Origin: Emydura subglobosa | Lineage: Eukaryota > Chordata > Testudines > Chelidae | Assembly: GCA_007922225.1 (NCBI GenBank) | Contig: ML679962.1 | Coordinates: 37,525,863-37,589,862, forward strand | Direction: 5' to 3' | DNA: 64,000 nucleotides | Shown: piece by piece, positions 12,540-25,163 of the stretch | Numbering within the stretch: the stretch's first letter is position 1 | How the letters are laid out: every line of letters begins with the position of its first letter | Notes under the pieces: model-generated | The model's input: only the letters and a program-made list of their open reading frames with translations | The model's database searches: none | Told to the model about the DNA's origin: nothing | Program-made: the position numbers and the translations under genes

Positions 12540-14219
12540 GTAAATCGTTCTTATAAGTTTATGAACCAAATCCACTGCACATGAGGCATATTGGCTAGAT
12601 ATTTTTTTCTTACTCAAAGGTTCTGAGCCCAGCTTGCTTGTTGAAAGAAATGTGACTTTTTATACATTTTAATAAAACCCTTAAAAATAAAATTAAGAAA
12701 ACAGATCACCAAAGCTTAACCTACTATTAATTGTTAAACTAAACTAACAGTAAAGCACTATAACTGTCAAATCCAGGGCAAATCAAGCATCGGTCTATCA
12801 ATATGGTTGTAATTCCCATCTAAAGAATTTTGACCAAAGGCAATAAAATCTATAATTGCTTAATACTAAAACCAAATTATTATCGACCCACAATCTCAAA
12901 GCCAATTATAAAGCTTCCTTCTTGGATTTCGGTGTGAAGGCTAATCCTTCCCACCCATCTCTCCTCCCCCAGAGATTATATAATACAGACTTGAACAGAC
13001 AGTTCATGATAAGCAGTCATTTAACAACTTGTATTTTCCTGAAACTACTGGTGACAATCTCAAGTCTTTCAGGATTTTTAAACATAGACCACACAACATG
13101 CTCTGAGTATCTCTGAGACTTTAGAGCTGTTTATACCTGGAAAAATGTTCTTTCAGGGTCCCTCCTTGTCTGAACTTCATGAGTGCTCACATAGGTACAC
13201 ATCCACACCTTCACGTCCACACTCTAAAAATAAAAAGGCTAAATAGGCTGGGATGTCTTCCAGTTAATAAAAACATGACAGACGGACAAAAAGGAAAAAT
13301 AATATGTAAAATAACAATGCCTTTACAAACTCTTCAGCTCTCACAGAGTCTGAGAGAGTAAAAGCTAGAATTGTAGTCAAGGAACCAGATGGTGGTGATG
13401 TGCTGGCACAGCAATGCTTGCTTGTGGACTTCCTCCTTCAGGTACAGGCAAAGACTAGAGAAGGCTGTAATAGCCTGGTAATTGATGTGACTTCCTTTCT
13501 CCAAGATGATCAATCTTGGGGATTTTGGTAGGTCAATCTTCTCTCAGGTGATTCGTAACCTGAAAAGGCAAGGCTTCTGAGTCTTACCCTTGATTCTTAG
13601 TTTGTTAACTTTGATTACTCAGCCTTGGACTACCTATATTGGAACCATGTAGCTTAGTCCAATCAGGAACAAATTTGGTCATCTGTATCAAGCGTCAATA
13701 TAGAAAAGACCTACTTAAATCAGCCATTTTAAAAATAGTCAGTGTTTTGCATACCAGAGAGAGACTTAGTCTCTCATCTCCATCCCACCCCCCCAAATGT
13801 AAAAAAGATCTTGGTACATGATGAGACCATTTTTTAGGAAGCTGGCATGAAAGACCTTAAGATGTTATTAAATCACCAGTTTGCAATAAGTTCAATATAA
13901 AATCCTATAAATGTAGCTTATTGGAAAAAATCCTAGTAACAAAACTAGTTGCTCCATAATCATTTATCAGCAAAATTTGAAATAAATCCAAATTTATTAT
14001 CAGTTTCATCATCTTCAGTTTCTTTTTTCCTCTTTCTTTTTGACCTTCCCATTGTAGAACTAGGCTATTGGTCAAACAGCTTATCTTTTGATCTCTTCAT
14101 TTTGATAGAGAAAAATTACTTTCTTATCAAAATGAAACCCATTTGAAATATAAAACTCTACATTTTATATAAGGTCTATATTCCCAAATTCCCTAGCTAA
14201 ACCAGGATATCTTCAATTA
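12540..14219. other. KLHL13 intron, nothing recognised
   Basis: No exon or clear repeat is visible. The sequence is AT-rich with short pyrimidine-rich patches around 12950-12970 and 13770-13800. It runs into a CR1 relic near 14220. Confidence 0.45.
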
Positions 14220-15634
14220 TCTGAAACTCAAAAAAGAGTCCTACAAAAAGTGGAAACTAGGTCAAATTACAAAGGATGACAATAAACAACACAGGTATAT
14301 AGGGACAAAATTAGAAAGGCCAGGGTACAAAATGAGATTAAAGTAGCTAGAGACATAAAGATAGTGGAGCAAATAGTTAAGCAATCAGTTTGCAAACACA
14401 TAGAAGATAATAAGGTGATAAGTAACAATCACCATGGATTTGTCAAGAACAAATCATGGCAGACCAACCTAATAGCTTTCTTTGACAGGGTAACAAGCCT
14501 TGTGGATGGGAGGAGACTGTAGATGTGGTATATCTTGGCTTTCTTAAGGCTTTTGATATTGTCTCGCAGGACCTTCTTATAAACGAACTAGGGAAATACA
14601 ACCTAGATAGAGCTATTATAAGGTGGGTACATAACTGGTTGGAAAATCCTTCCCAGAGAGTTCACAGTCAAGCTGGAAGGGCATATCAAGTGGTTCTGCA
14701 TAGACCATTTTTGGCTCCGGTTGTGTTAAATTTCTTCATCAGTGATTTAGATAATGGCATAGAGGGTACACTTATAAAGTTTACAGATGGTACCAAGCGT
14801 GGAGGGGTTGCAAGTGCTTTGGAAGATAAGATTAAAATTCAAAATGATCTGCACAAACTGGAGAAATGGTCTGAAATAAATAGAATGAAATTCAATAAGG
14901 ATAAATGCAAAGTGCTCCAATTAGAAAGGAACAGTCAGTTGCACACATACAAAATGGGAAATGACTGCCTAGGAAGGAATATTGCAGGAAGGGATCTGGG
15001 GATCATAGTGGATCACAAGCTAAATATGAGTCAGTAGCATCACACTTGCAAAAAAAGCAAACATCTTTCTGGGATGTATTAGCAGGAGTGTTGTAAGCAA
15101 GAAACGAGAAGTATTTCTTCTGCTCTACTCTCTGCTGATTAGGCCTCATCTGGAGTATCGTGTCCAGTTCTGGGTGCCACATTTCAGGAAAGAGGTGGAC
15201 AAATTGGAGAAAGTCCAGAGAAGAGCAACAAAAATGATTAAAGGTCTAGAAAATACAGTCTATGAGGGAAGATTGAAAAAATTAGGTTTGTTTAGTCTGG
15301 AGAAGAGAGAACTGAGAGGGGACATAAGTTTTCCAGTTCATAAAAGGTTGTTACAAAGAGGAGACAGAAAAATTGGTCTCGTTAACCTCTGCGGATAGGG
15401 CAAGAGGCAATGCTTAAATTGCAGCAAGGGTGGTTTAAGTTGCACATTAGGAAAATCTTCCAAACTGTTGGTAGTTAAGCACTGTAATAAATTGCCTAGG
15501 GAGGTCGTGGCATCTCTGTCACTGGAGATTTTTAAGAGCAGGTTGGACAGACACTGGTCATGGATGGTCTAAGCATTACTTCTGCCTTGAGGGGACTGGA
15601 CTAGAAGACCTCCAGTCCTATGATTCTGTGAAAT
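14220..15634 (+). mobile_element. CR1 LINE relic, 3' half with dead reverse transcriptase
   Basis: Translation shows RT motifs: the KAFDIVSQDLL segment (from about 14546), RWVHNWLENPSQRV, the VVLNFFISDLDNGIEGTL block, then the catalytic FADD position changed to FTDG, and after the RT domain [20 protein letters not shown]. The 170-aa frame at 14525-15037 covers the RT part; a stop near 15035 and frame changes break the rest. The 3' end carries the CR1-like CTATGATTCTGTGA tail. The element is in a KLHL13 intron, sense to the gene, and incapable of reverse transcription. Confidence 0.85.
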
Positions 15635-16992
15635 AAGCTATTCCTCTCACAGAAGCGATTTAACTCCCTGTTGCTCATTTACTTTATGGAGCATTTGTTC
15701 TTGGAGTCATTGATAGGGACTATCACTGAATGGAGGGAGCAAAAGCTTGCTATCAAGACACATTCCTGTAACTTTACTGACATTGATAAACCTCTCTAAT
15801 GGTGGTTAAAGAAAAAGAACTATGTTAACGAACAGCTATGTCTAAGGAAGCTTGAGGTTAGTCACTCAGGATCACTGGCCTACTTTCAAACTAAATTTTA
15901 CAAACTTGTGTAAATGTCCCATTTACGCTTTCCTTTGTTGGAAGCAATCAGGTTGCCACTGAAATCTACACTGTTTGAGAGGATATCAGAGTTGCCCTTT
16001 AACATCAGCTAAAGTGGCAGTAGTGACACTACACTAAAGTGAGTACGTGCTGCTTGGAAATGGGTCAGATGGGAACAAAACTCTTTCCCCAGGGAGCACT
16101 ATTCATTTCGTTCAAAGCCACCAGTGCTGATTCCTCAGCTGATGTCAGAGTACCTCTGGTATCCTCTTGACTGTAGATTTCAGAACTAGCTTACTCACAC
16201 TTGGCCAATTGCCTGCCACTAGAGAGCAGGTAAAAGGGATACTAATTTCCACTTGTAAACAGTAGTCTGTCAGCTTGGGACCATGATCAGAGAGCATGTG
16301 TTCACTTTTCTCAGAATTGTTGCTGCTGCTTTAATTTCAGCTCTTGAAATAAATGAAAGTGCGGGAAAGTTTGATAAATCAGAAAGTGTAAAATGGGAAA
16401 GGAATGTAACTTTTCTCTTTCCTGAAAGATTCATATAAACAATGGAGAATTAGTTGAAGAGCCAAATTGTCTCTCTTAAATTCACAAGTAGAGGGGGACC
16501 TTTGCACATGTATATCTCACCCGCTCAGTTCAGAGGGAAAGCTCAGCTGTCTCTTAGGTACAGTATCCTCCTCTCTGCAGGGCCCTGCAGAATCTTCTTC
16601 ATATCATCCAAGTTCTGTGTGGGGAAAGAGTTATCTATATCCTGTCCATTCCTCACTGGTGATGTGTAATGAGGAATGGACAGGATATAGATAGAGCCAT
16701 GGGAGATGCACGTTGTCCCCAGCACCATATATGGCTACATGGAGCTTATTCAGAAAAGAGAATACAACCTGGGGATATGTTATCTTGTTGATTGGGCAGC
16801 TGTATCTGGGGAGTGTCCCTACTAATGAAGATGCCATGATGTGGAGGTGTGTGCGCTCCACAAAAATGGTCCTGGTCTCCCATATCTATATCCTTGGGGA
16901 TCTTCTGGAATTAGTTGAATTACTGTTACTCTTTTGCCATGACCTGTTTGCTCCAAGTCCAATATTACTTTGCTTTATTTGTTTTTCGTTAG
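15635..16992. other. KLHL13 last intron, 3' part
   Basis: Non-coding intron. It contains a perfect hairpin at 16632-16693 and, from 16713, an open frame that runs without a stop into the last exon. The acceptor TTTCGTTAG ends at 16992 after a T-rich tract. The 16540-16900 portion resembles an interspersed repeat whose family I cannot name. Confidence 0.5.
16632..16693. repeat. Perfect 24-bp inverted repeat, 14-nt loop
   Basis: The left arm (16632-16655) begins TATCTATATCCTGTCC. The right arm (16670-16693) is its exact reverse complement. The loop is 16656-16669. In RNA this would be a strong stem about 300 nt upstream of the last-exon acceptor. It may be part of a foldback transposon or a local inverted duplication. 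Confidence 0.95.
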
Positions 16993-17480
16993 GCGGAATT
17001 ACCCATGATACTTTCCAAAAAGAACTTATGTGCTTTGACCCCGACACAGACAAATGGACTCAGAAAGCTCCAATGACGACAGTCAGAGGTCTACACTGCA
17101 TGTGTACTGTTGGAGACAAGCTTTATGTTATTGGCGGAAATCACTTTAGAGGAACAAGTGATTATGATGATGTTCTAAGCTGTGAATATTATTCACCCAC
17201 CCTCGACCAGTGGACTCCAATTGCTGCTATGTTACGTGGGCAGAGTGATGTTGGGGTTGCTGTCTTCGAAAATAAAATCTATGTTGTTGGAGGGTACTCT
17301 TGGAATAATCGTTGTATGGTGGAAATAGTCCAGAAATATGACCCGGAAAAGGATGAGTGGCATAAGGTCTTTGACCTCCCGGAATCACTTGGTGGCATTC
17401 GAGCCTGCACTCTTACGGTTTTCCCGCCAGAAGACAACACAGGATCACCTTGTAGAGAGTCACCTCTTTCGGCACCTTAA
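16993..17480 (+). CDS. KLHL13: KLHL13 terminal coding exon: kelch repeats 4-6 and C-terminus
   Basis: Spliced after the TTTCGTTAG acceptor in phase 1, it reads [18 protein letters not shown] and then three kelch blades ending LYVIGG, IYVVGG and the closing segment [12 protein letters not shown]. The stop codon is 17478-17480 after SPLSAP. The blade signature (GG, spaced Y and W, as in [23 protein letters not shown]) is intact in all three. Total coding sequence in the window is 1398 nt, or 465 residues plus stop, with no internal stop. The tail seems a few residues shorter than the mammalian protein as I remember it, which is unverified. An open frame from 16713 runs into this exon; only the part after 16992 is KLHL13-like. 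Confidence 0.96.
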
Positions 17481-18590
17481 AAGAATCCTTTGACTTATGG
17501 TGTTGTGGTAATACCTTTGCACTGCATCATGGAGTGTCTCATATTCCTTCAGTAGTATCTGTTAGGCATAGCCTACAGCTATTGGTACAGTTACTGAGGG
17601 GAAAAAAGACTTTGACATTACTTGTGTTGTTTGTTTGGCCTAGAATGTTTATCGAGTGGTTAACAGAGAATAAGGAAAAATGTATTCACCAGAGCCAAAT
17701 GTTTAGCAAGTGAGAAACAGGATACTGTCTATAAAATGTATGAATTAGGTACGTTTTTAATGTTGTGTATTGGATGTGAGGTACCTTACAACTTACATTA
17801 GGAAGCCCAATAAGTCAAATTGGAAGGGGTTGTAGTGAACATGTAATTATGTTCACTAAACTTTATATTTGAAAGTCTTTCTTCCTTTTATCTTTGATTA
17901 CAGATTTTAAAGGGAGGCAGCCTGCACCAGTGTGAATTATGACAAAAGGTTGCCAGCAGGCCTGAGCTACCTCCCTCTTTTCACAGAGTATTTTTGACAT
18001 ATCTCTTTACCTGCCAGGCTGTGTGGGTGCTTTGAGAGCATATGGAGTTTCTTAGGCAGACAGGAGAAATCAAATAATAATAATTTAAAAAATATTAATA
18101 TTATACAACAGGCGGACCCTGTGTAGGCCAGGAGTTTTTTAATGACATATGTTGAGGGGTTTTTCCCTGATTCAATTAAATGACACTTCAAACAGAAGGT
18201 TTAAAATGTTTGGGTTTTTAAATTTTTGGTCCCTTCTCCCGCCTAAATCAGCTTCCACTTGTAAGGAAGCAATCAGCTATTAATAAATGGGAATTCAGTA
18301 CAGTTGTATGACCTATTGTGTGCCTGTACTGAATTATGTAGATAAGGGCTAGAAATGTTAATTCAAGCCACTAAATTTGACCAAATTGTTCCTTCAGATC
18401 AAATTTAATCATCTTTTCTCCTTTGCTGTTGAGATAACTTACATATTAAATGTCCTCTGTGTAGCCTCAGTTAATAAGGTTATTTAGCACAAAGTGCAGC
18501 TTCAGCAGGAGAGCTGCTTTTTGCTCAGTGAACTCAGACTACCATGTTTTACCTTCTTTTGTTCAATAAAACTTTTAACTGCAATTATTC
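17481..18590 (+). other. KLHL13: KLHL13 3' untranslated region (inferred)
   Basis: AT-rich non-coding sequence directly after the stop codon. It contains AATAAA at 18282-18287 and again at 18565-18570; the second is taken as the likely end signal. The length of about 1.1 kb is an inference and transcript data would settle it. Confidence 0.55.
18565..18570 (+). terminator. KLHL13: Candidate KLHL13 poly(A) signal AATAAA
   Basis: Canonical hexamer in GTTCAATAAAACTT about 1.09 kb after the stop codon. An alternative copy lies at 18282-18287. No transcript evidence is available to choose between them. Confidence 0.45.
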
Positions 18591-21500
18591 AGCCTAAGAT
18601 ACCTCATTAATGTTACTTGAGTTCTTCTTATGCCTCACTGTTGCCAGGATACACATTGCGTATATCTGTGTGGGTAGATTAATTTGCTAGGAAACCAATG
18701 CACAAGTGGTCTCAAATGGGTACTTTGACCTACTTTCAAGAAACTATTTCGGCCATACTTGTCTGTTGTAATTTTAACAATGGAAAATGTGGAAATAATG
18801 TCTGAAAAATTGTGCATAGAGTGAGTTAATGTTTAAAGGTTCAGCAGGACAAATATATTATACTATAATCTTTATTGGTTCCAACATAGTAATTTGCTTC
18901 TGAATATGTTTTTTAGAAGTTCTAGTTTTAAATCAAATTAAATTAAAATGCAGGGCAAATAATCACAAATATTAGTCAGTTATGATTATCTAAACCCAGA
19001 GGCCTCATTATTATTTTGGGCTTTCCAACATAACAATCACAAGAATTTGTATTAATTGCTAGCTTTTGCAGGTGTCTGGAGATGGATGTTTATATTATTT
19101 AACTTATTTTATTATGGTATCTATTACCAGTTACAGTATAAATCTTAGTAGCATGCTCTCAGTATAAGTGTTCTTTTCCACATGTTTTGCCACTATAACA
19201 ATATTAGGTTTGAACTCTGAATCTTCTAACGGCTAATGTTTGGTTTTCTCTGATGGAATTTAATTGGCCAAGTATCCTTCACTCATTCAAAGGTACTTTT
19301 ATCACAGGTTTCATATTTTAATATTATTTTGCTTAAAAGCAAAGCGGTTCTTCCTAAAAATATTTCTAACTTTGAGCTAGTTATGTTTAGTTACCACAGG
19401 TGTGCCTGTATGAGAATGAAAGATTGAATGCTCTTGGGAAATATTTAACCTATCCAAGATCAAATGAGTATAGATATAAGATATTTTGTTCCACTCATAG
19501 GAAATAGAAGATGAGAAAATATTGCTCTCACTAATGCAGGTATTTAACATACACTTTACCTATTTTTAGCTTAAATGCCAACCCTAGTGAATTGTGTAGT
19601 GAGTAAAAAAAACCCAGAGGCCTGTATCATGTTTACTTTATTTATCAGCTAGAAAGGAAATTCTCCCCCTAGAAAGAGAAACAGAAGCTCATCTTGGATG
19701 ATTCAAATATGTCTTTGGTTTCTGAATCCTTACAATCCACTTCTTGAAAGTGTATCTTAGCCTTGTTGCTTTGCACTCTGAAGATGCTGATGGTGGAAAG
19801 ACCCTTTGGATGATCTTTTCCAGAAGATTAGAAGAAGGAAGTCCAGCAGCTTCCCTTCCTGAGAGCAGCCATGTAACTGGAACACGGCAACTTTTTCAGC
19901 TTTAGGGATTCTCTTTAATGACAAAATGTTAGTTATAATCCTTAAATGCGACGTGCTTGTTTTGAATTTTCTGCACCAATGCTGGATGTATATGGGATAA
20001 TGGATTAGATTTTTCCTTAAATAAAATGCTTCTCCTTTTGAATTTTTTCCTGTTGTTTTTATGGCTAAAGAATTCCACCACACAATGAAATAATTTCAGA
20101 TTAGGTCATCAAGATTTAAGAGTAAATCTCAATGGCATCAGCAAATTGTTTTTCTTTTATAGTGCACTGTTGAATAACTTGATACTGACAACATCTTTCT
20201 TCACCATAGCCTGACAAAACCTCAATCTCTGAATCTAGAATTATGGGAATTACTTCTAGGAGAAGAATATTAACCCTCCACTTTTAACAAGGTTGCTTTT
20301 ATGAAGAGATTGTGAGCCATTGTGGCATTAAATGCTAACAGTTCACAGATGATGCTCCACTCCTTTACATCAGTTGTTAATAGTAACCTCTTCTGGTTGT
20401 CGCAGTACTGAAGTGAGAACAGTAGCTGAATGCAGAGTTGACCCTTACCCTGAGCAAGATGCAAGGGATGTTAAGGGGACAGCTGGAAGAGCAATGGCAA
20501 TCTCCACTGTTCAAAGGCCAAAGATGTCTGCCTTTAACTGCCATTAAGGCAGTTTATAATCTCAGGATCCATCAGCTCTCCTGTCTTGGTTCTCAAACAG
20601 CATTCCTGGCAGCTGTTGCTTTTGTCCATTTACAACTGGTCTGGAGACTGTCCCTATCCTCTCAGATGCCACCTGTTTGACTTTCAGGCTTGACTACAGA
20701 AATGCACTACACTCGGGAAGACAAGAGCCTTGAAATAAATCCAGCTGTTTCAAGTTGCTGCAGCATGCCCACAACATAAGGCAACAGGAGCAGATCACCT
20801 ACAGTGTTCCTGAGTTACTCATGTTCCCCATCAAATACCATATTAAAGCCAATATTCTGGCCCTAATCGTTAAAGCCATTGATAGGTGGTGCCAAGCTGT
20901 CTCAGCAGATATCTCTGTGACATGGCTTTTCCCAGTAATGGTGTTCCTTAGGAGTGATGGAACTGTCAGCTGCAAGGCTGAAACTTATGACAGCTGGAGT
21001 CAGAACTTTCATTGGTTGGCCCAAAAGAGTTGCCTTTTTCAGGAAATTAGTGGCCATGAATCTCCCTGCTATTGCAGGACAAAATGCAAGCATCTTCTCT
21101 TAGTCAAAGCTTTTCCAAAGTAATATCAATATAAAATCTCCTATCTCATCTGGGAAATGGAGGAGGAAGCTCCAAAGATCAGCATTGATTTGACTGATGG
21201 GTTGGATGTTACATTGTAGCAGCCCCAGTAAATAATTGTGGCACTATTGGGCTGGCACTGTTCTCACACGTGATGAAAATCTCTTCCACAAAGTGTACAA
21301 TGTGACTGCGTGGTAGATCTATAGACTTTCGTGAAGCGATACAATACCACGTTGATGAGTGCAATATAAATGCCTCGGTACGAAGATGCCAGACATAAAT
21401 TTGGTAGGAGTGATCCTGTGTGGAGAGTATCCAGCGCAGTGTACTTGCAAAAAGATATTGATCTTGGAGAACGTCATTAAATGGACAGGTTCTGTTTATG

Positions 21501-22550
21501 AATACTGCTATGGTAGTTTATGCTAAAAGACAAAGCGTAATGAGAAGTAGTTCCATGATTTCAAAAAAATTCAATTGATTTTCCTCCTCGCTATCCATAA
21601 TTGCTAACAACCGATTTATCATCAGGAGCTCTGCATAGCTGTCTGCATTCCTGTACTTGTTGACCGTAACAGGTGATCCTATTGGTGCTTTTCTCTCGGT
21701 AGCGGAAGATCAAGAAGGGTTATACCTTCTTCCTCCACTCCTAATCAGGAATGACAACTAGGATGTAAAAATTTGTTTAAGAATCTGTTTAAATGTCAAA
21801 AAATAGAATGTTTAAATGGCTAAACACGCAAGGGGGGAAGCCACACTGGTCTCGGCATCTCCCCCCCATCCCCAAAGGCAATGTTTAAACTAATTAGTAA
21901 ACAGTAAGACGGCTGCTTACTGTTTAAATGCTGAAGCCTTTCTAGTAACATGCCTTTTGGTATTCAGATCATGATCCTCACACTCACTAAACTTGGTGGT
22001 TGACAACTTCAGGCAGCGCTGATTATTTGTCGCACAGACCAGCAGGCCATCAAGTTTCATATCCTGGAGTAGACAGGATATGGCCAGTATCAAATACTTG
22101 CGGAAGACACAAAAGTCCCCACGTGTTAATTGAACTGTGCAGTAATACTTATTGTTAACAGGGAGAAGGGAAATGTCTTCCTGAACCCCATTGGTGACCA
22201 CCTTATGCATCCTTTATGAAGACACTTAGTTTTGGTAATCTTACTCTAACTAGCATCTTTGACATGCTACTTCTGCTGTTGTGTGCCTTTAAACATTTTT
22301 TAACTGACCCAATGTGTATCACTAATATTTTGTGGCAGCAACAGATCAGTGGGTTGTTTGCTACATTCTATTAGATTTTATATTTGTGTTTTAACTAGTA
22401 ATACCTTCTTACTCTGATGGAAAAGGATTGCTTAACTTGTGTATTAATTTTCTCAAGGTTCTTCTTTCCCAACTGAATAGTTCTGTCTCTTAAGAAATGT
22501 CCATTGTCCCAAATCATTCAGGATTACGTTTGTTGCTTTAGATAAATTGT
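18591..22550. other. Intergenic sequence downstream of KLHL13
   Basis: No gene recognised. Within 20680-20880 the translation LDYRNALHSG followed by an interrupted KYHIKANILALIVKAI stretch weakly resembles the C-terminal part of some LINE polyproteins (LDYCNAL motif); it is too broken to annotate separately. The rest is AT-rich with no clear repeat. Confidence 0.4.
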
Positions 22551-23965
22551 GTTCTTCTTCGAGTGCTTGCTCATGTCTATTCCTAATTTAGGAGCGTGTG
22601 CGCGCCACATGCACCGCTGCCGGAAAACTTTTTCCCCTAGTGGTACCCATACATGCTGGCTCTAGCGCCCCCTGCAGCGGGTGCACATGCACCCACATAT
22701 AGGTGCTGCTGCCTTGCCCTTCCTTCTCCCTTCCTTCTTGCTGCCAGTGATGGTGGTGGAACATCTCTTGCCTTCGCAAGTTTTTTCACATAACCTAGTG
22801 GTTTGTTTGCTGTTCTAGTGTACGTAGTTAATCATTTTGTTATAGTTAGTTCTTTAGTCATTAGAGTCCCAGGATCAGGGCCCTGGGCTTTAAACCCTGC
22901 ATTTTGTGTAAGAAGCCTATGCTGAGGAGCGACCCGCATCAAAATTGCCTAAAGTGTCTGAGGGATGCGCACGTCCGTGAGAGATGCAAAAACTGTAAAG
23001 GTTTTTGCCCATGGACTAAGAAAGACCAAGATATTCATCTCAGGGTCATCCTGATGGAATCGGCACTTAGACTGGTGTTGGAACCCGATGACCTTGGTGC
23101 ACAGTGCCGTTCTGGCACCCTCTTGTTCCCCTTGGCACCGAATCACCCTCCCCGGTACTGAAGAAGAGGTCTAAGAAGACATGCACTGAGTGGGGCTGCT
23201 CACTGGTGGATAACACCAAGGGAGACATGGCGAGACCCACATCGGGCTGCCAGTCTTCCCCACGTCAGACAGGTCCCTCGCCACTGCAAGCATTGACCCC
23301 GGCACCGGGGCCCTCACCAATTCTGGGGAGCAGTAGAAACCCTCACCGCCTGGTGGTGCCATCGACTCCAGAGGCCTTTCAGGCAATGAGGGACCTCCTG
23401 GCATTGCCTCTGCCACCGATGCCAAGGGGACGGCAGGCTGCCACACCAAGATTCGGCACCAGCACTGGTGGGCAACCTGTCGCGGGGCAGGTCGGCTAAC
23501 AGTTCTGCTCAGCAGTCCCCATTACCGAGGCACCTTTCACTGCAGGCAGTCTCTGGAGTCGAGATCTCACACTCCGGTTCAGGACAGCGACAGACCGGGT
23601 TCTCGCTACCGGCCTCTGGAGGGCGAATATCAGGCAGAGCACCGTTATGGGGCCTTGGAGCAACACAGGTTGCTGGACTCACAGCACGTTTCCCTGGCAC
23701 CTCAACCCCACTCGCCTATCCGTACAAGAAGTCAAAGGACAAGAGTTGGTCCTGTTATGCCCATCATTCGGGCTCTCCGTGCTGCTCACCAGTGCCGGTG
23801 CATCGAGAAGCTCCAGGCGGCATCGTGAAATATTCAGTCGCTGTAGGGGGCGCTAGAGCCGGCTTGTATGGGTACCACTAGGGGGAAAAGTTTTCCGGAA
23901 CCAATGCATGTGGTGCGCGCACACATCTAAATTGGGAATGGACAAGAGCAACAGTTACAAGGTAA
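22551..23965 (+). mobile_element. Non-autonomous DIRS-like element with long inverted terminal repeats
   Basis: The left terminal region (about 22565-22680) and the right one (about 23839-23952) are inverted copies over roughly 115 bp. Shared blocks include the CTAGTGGTACCCATAC motif on the left and its reverse complement GTATGGGTACCACTAG on the right, and GGCGCTAGAGCC against GGCTCTAGCGCC. Between them lies only a gag-like piece (22904-23161) and unalignable GC-rich sequence; no RT, RNase H or recombinase is seen. The left end resembles the 5' ends of the copies at 26702 and 42945. I saw no target duplication, as expected for DIRS elements. Confidence 0.8.
22904..23161 (+). pseudogene. DIRS gag-like zinc-knuckle fragment
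   Basis: An 85-codon open segment reads CKKPMLRSDPHQNCLKCL, then AHVRERCKNCKGFCPWTKKD. The paired Cys-x2-Cys and later His/Cys spacing match the N-terminal knuckle of DIRS gag proteins in turtles. Related but differently decayed copies occur at 27048-27323 and 43290-43500. The remainder of gag is absent or frameshifted, so this is a relic. RNA or DNA binding is inferred only from the Cys/His pattern. Confidence 0.6.
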
Positions 23966-24381
23966 GTAACTGTTCTTTTTTCTTGTACTGTTTTACAGTT
24001 TATAAAGTTTTTTGAAAATGCATGCTCACTAATTGTCTTGTTGTAGCCCCTCCTTCTCATCTTCTGACTAAATAAGCATTCCCTATTCCACCATTGTCAG
24101 CTCTTAGTTCCAGCCTAATGACTGATTTCATATGATAAAAATTTTGGAAAGTTAATGAATCTAATCATACCACAACTTCCACACACTTGGAAGTCAGCAA
24201 TGTGTAAAACAAGTAATCTTGATTCAACATGGAGTGTTTCTTGAAAAGCAGATATTTGCTTATCTTATTGCTGGAAAAATACTGCGTCTTATACTCCACT
24301 GGCTGGCACCTTGCATAAACAAAGAGTCTGGGGGCATGCCTCCCAGCCTGGGTAGAAAGACACACTCTGGCTGTGCTTCAG
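23966..24381. other. Intergenic, nothing recognised
   Basis: Short stretch between the DIRS element and a foldback repeat. No gene or named repeat is visible. Confidence 0.4.
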
Positions 24382-24522
24382 CTAGTGTGTTAAAAATAGC
24401 AGTGTGAACTTCTGCGGCACTGGGTGGTGACACGGGCTGGCCACCCAATTTATGGACCCTGGTAGGCTTATACTTTGGTGCCTAGCCCAGCCTAAGCAGC
24501 CCTGCTATGTTTAGCACACTAG
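24382..24522. repeat. Foldback element (probable hAT-type MITE core)
   Basis: The arm CTAGTGTGTTAAAAATAGCA (24382-24402) is matched in inverse by 24502-24522 with two differences. The outer sequence to about 24600 (AGTGTAGAT end) resembles a MITE common in turtle genomes, as I recall. There is no coding capacity. Confidence 0.6.
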
Positions 24523-25033
24523 CTCAAGCAGAACTGGGACATGTCTGTACCCAATCTGAGAAGCTTGCTGTCAATCTGCAGTGTAGATCTGGAATGGAGA
24601 TTGCCCTTTTATTAGCAGTATGGCTGATCTTGGCTGCTATGGTTCTTGACCTGGGGGGAGGGGGATGATCACGTTGAACCTATTGCTGCCTTTTGTTTTT
24701 CAGATTTCAGCTATGAAATGGGTAATGTCTTTTTTCCCATCTTGTTTGGACTGGGATTTGCAACACGTCCTTTCTGGTCCACACATTGCCAGAGTGTTCA
24801 TCTGTTTACAGACGTCAAAGACTGGTTTCTGCCATGTGTTCTAGTGAAGGTTCCATTGGCTAAGCTCTCAAAAGCACTGAATTCAAGCTGTGAAGCGAAG
24901 ATCTTATTTGATAAAGGGTCCTCGCAGGATGTGTGTTGTAGATACAAGTGGTGCTTAAGACACTCCAGATGCATTCCTCTTCAGTCAACAGATAGATGAT
25001 GATGACTATCATGGCCAAGATGTTCACAAGCAG

Positions 25034-25163
25034 CTAGTGATTTTGGATGCCCAACTTGAGATGCCTTAAAGGAGCTTGACTTTTCAGAGGAAAATGTTCA
25101 CTTGCACGTGATAAAAATCAGGCCTCTTAAAGATGTCTCAAGCTGGGCACCCAAAATCACTAG
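25034..25163. repeat. Imperfect palindromic repeat, arms about 40 bp
   Basis: The sequence CTAGTGATTTTGGATGCCCA onward (25034-25072) is the imperfect reverse complement of 25123-25163, which ends GGGCACCCAAAATCACTAG. The middle is about 50 bp. It is a foldback element of unknown family. Confidence 0.7.

Noticed and set aside
20755..21123. 122-aa open frame after an LDYRNAL motif, possible LINE
   Set aside because: Only a weak resemblance to LINE C-terminal motifs, interrupted just upstream; not enough to annotate as an element.
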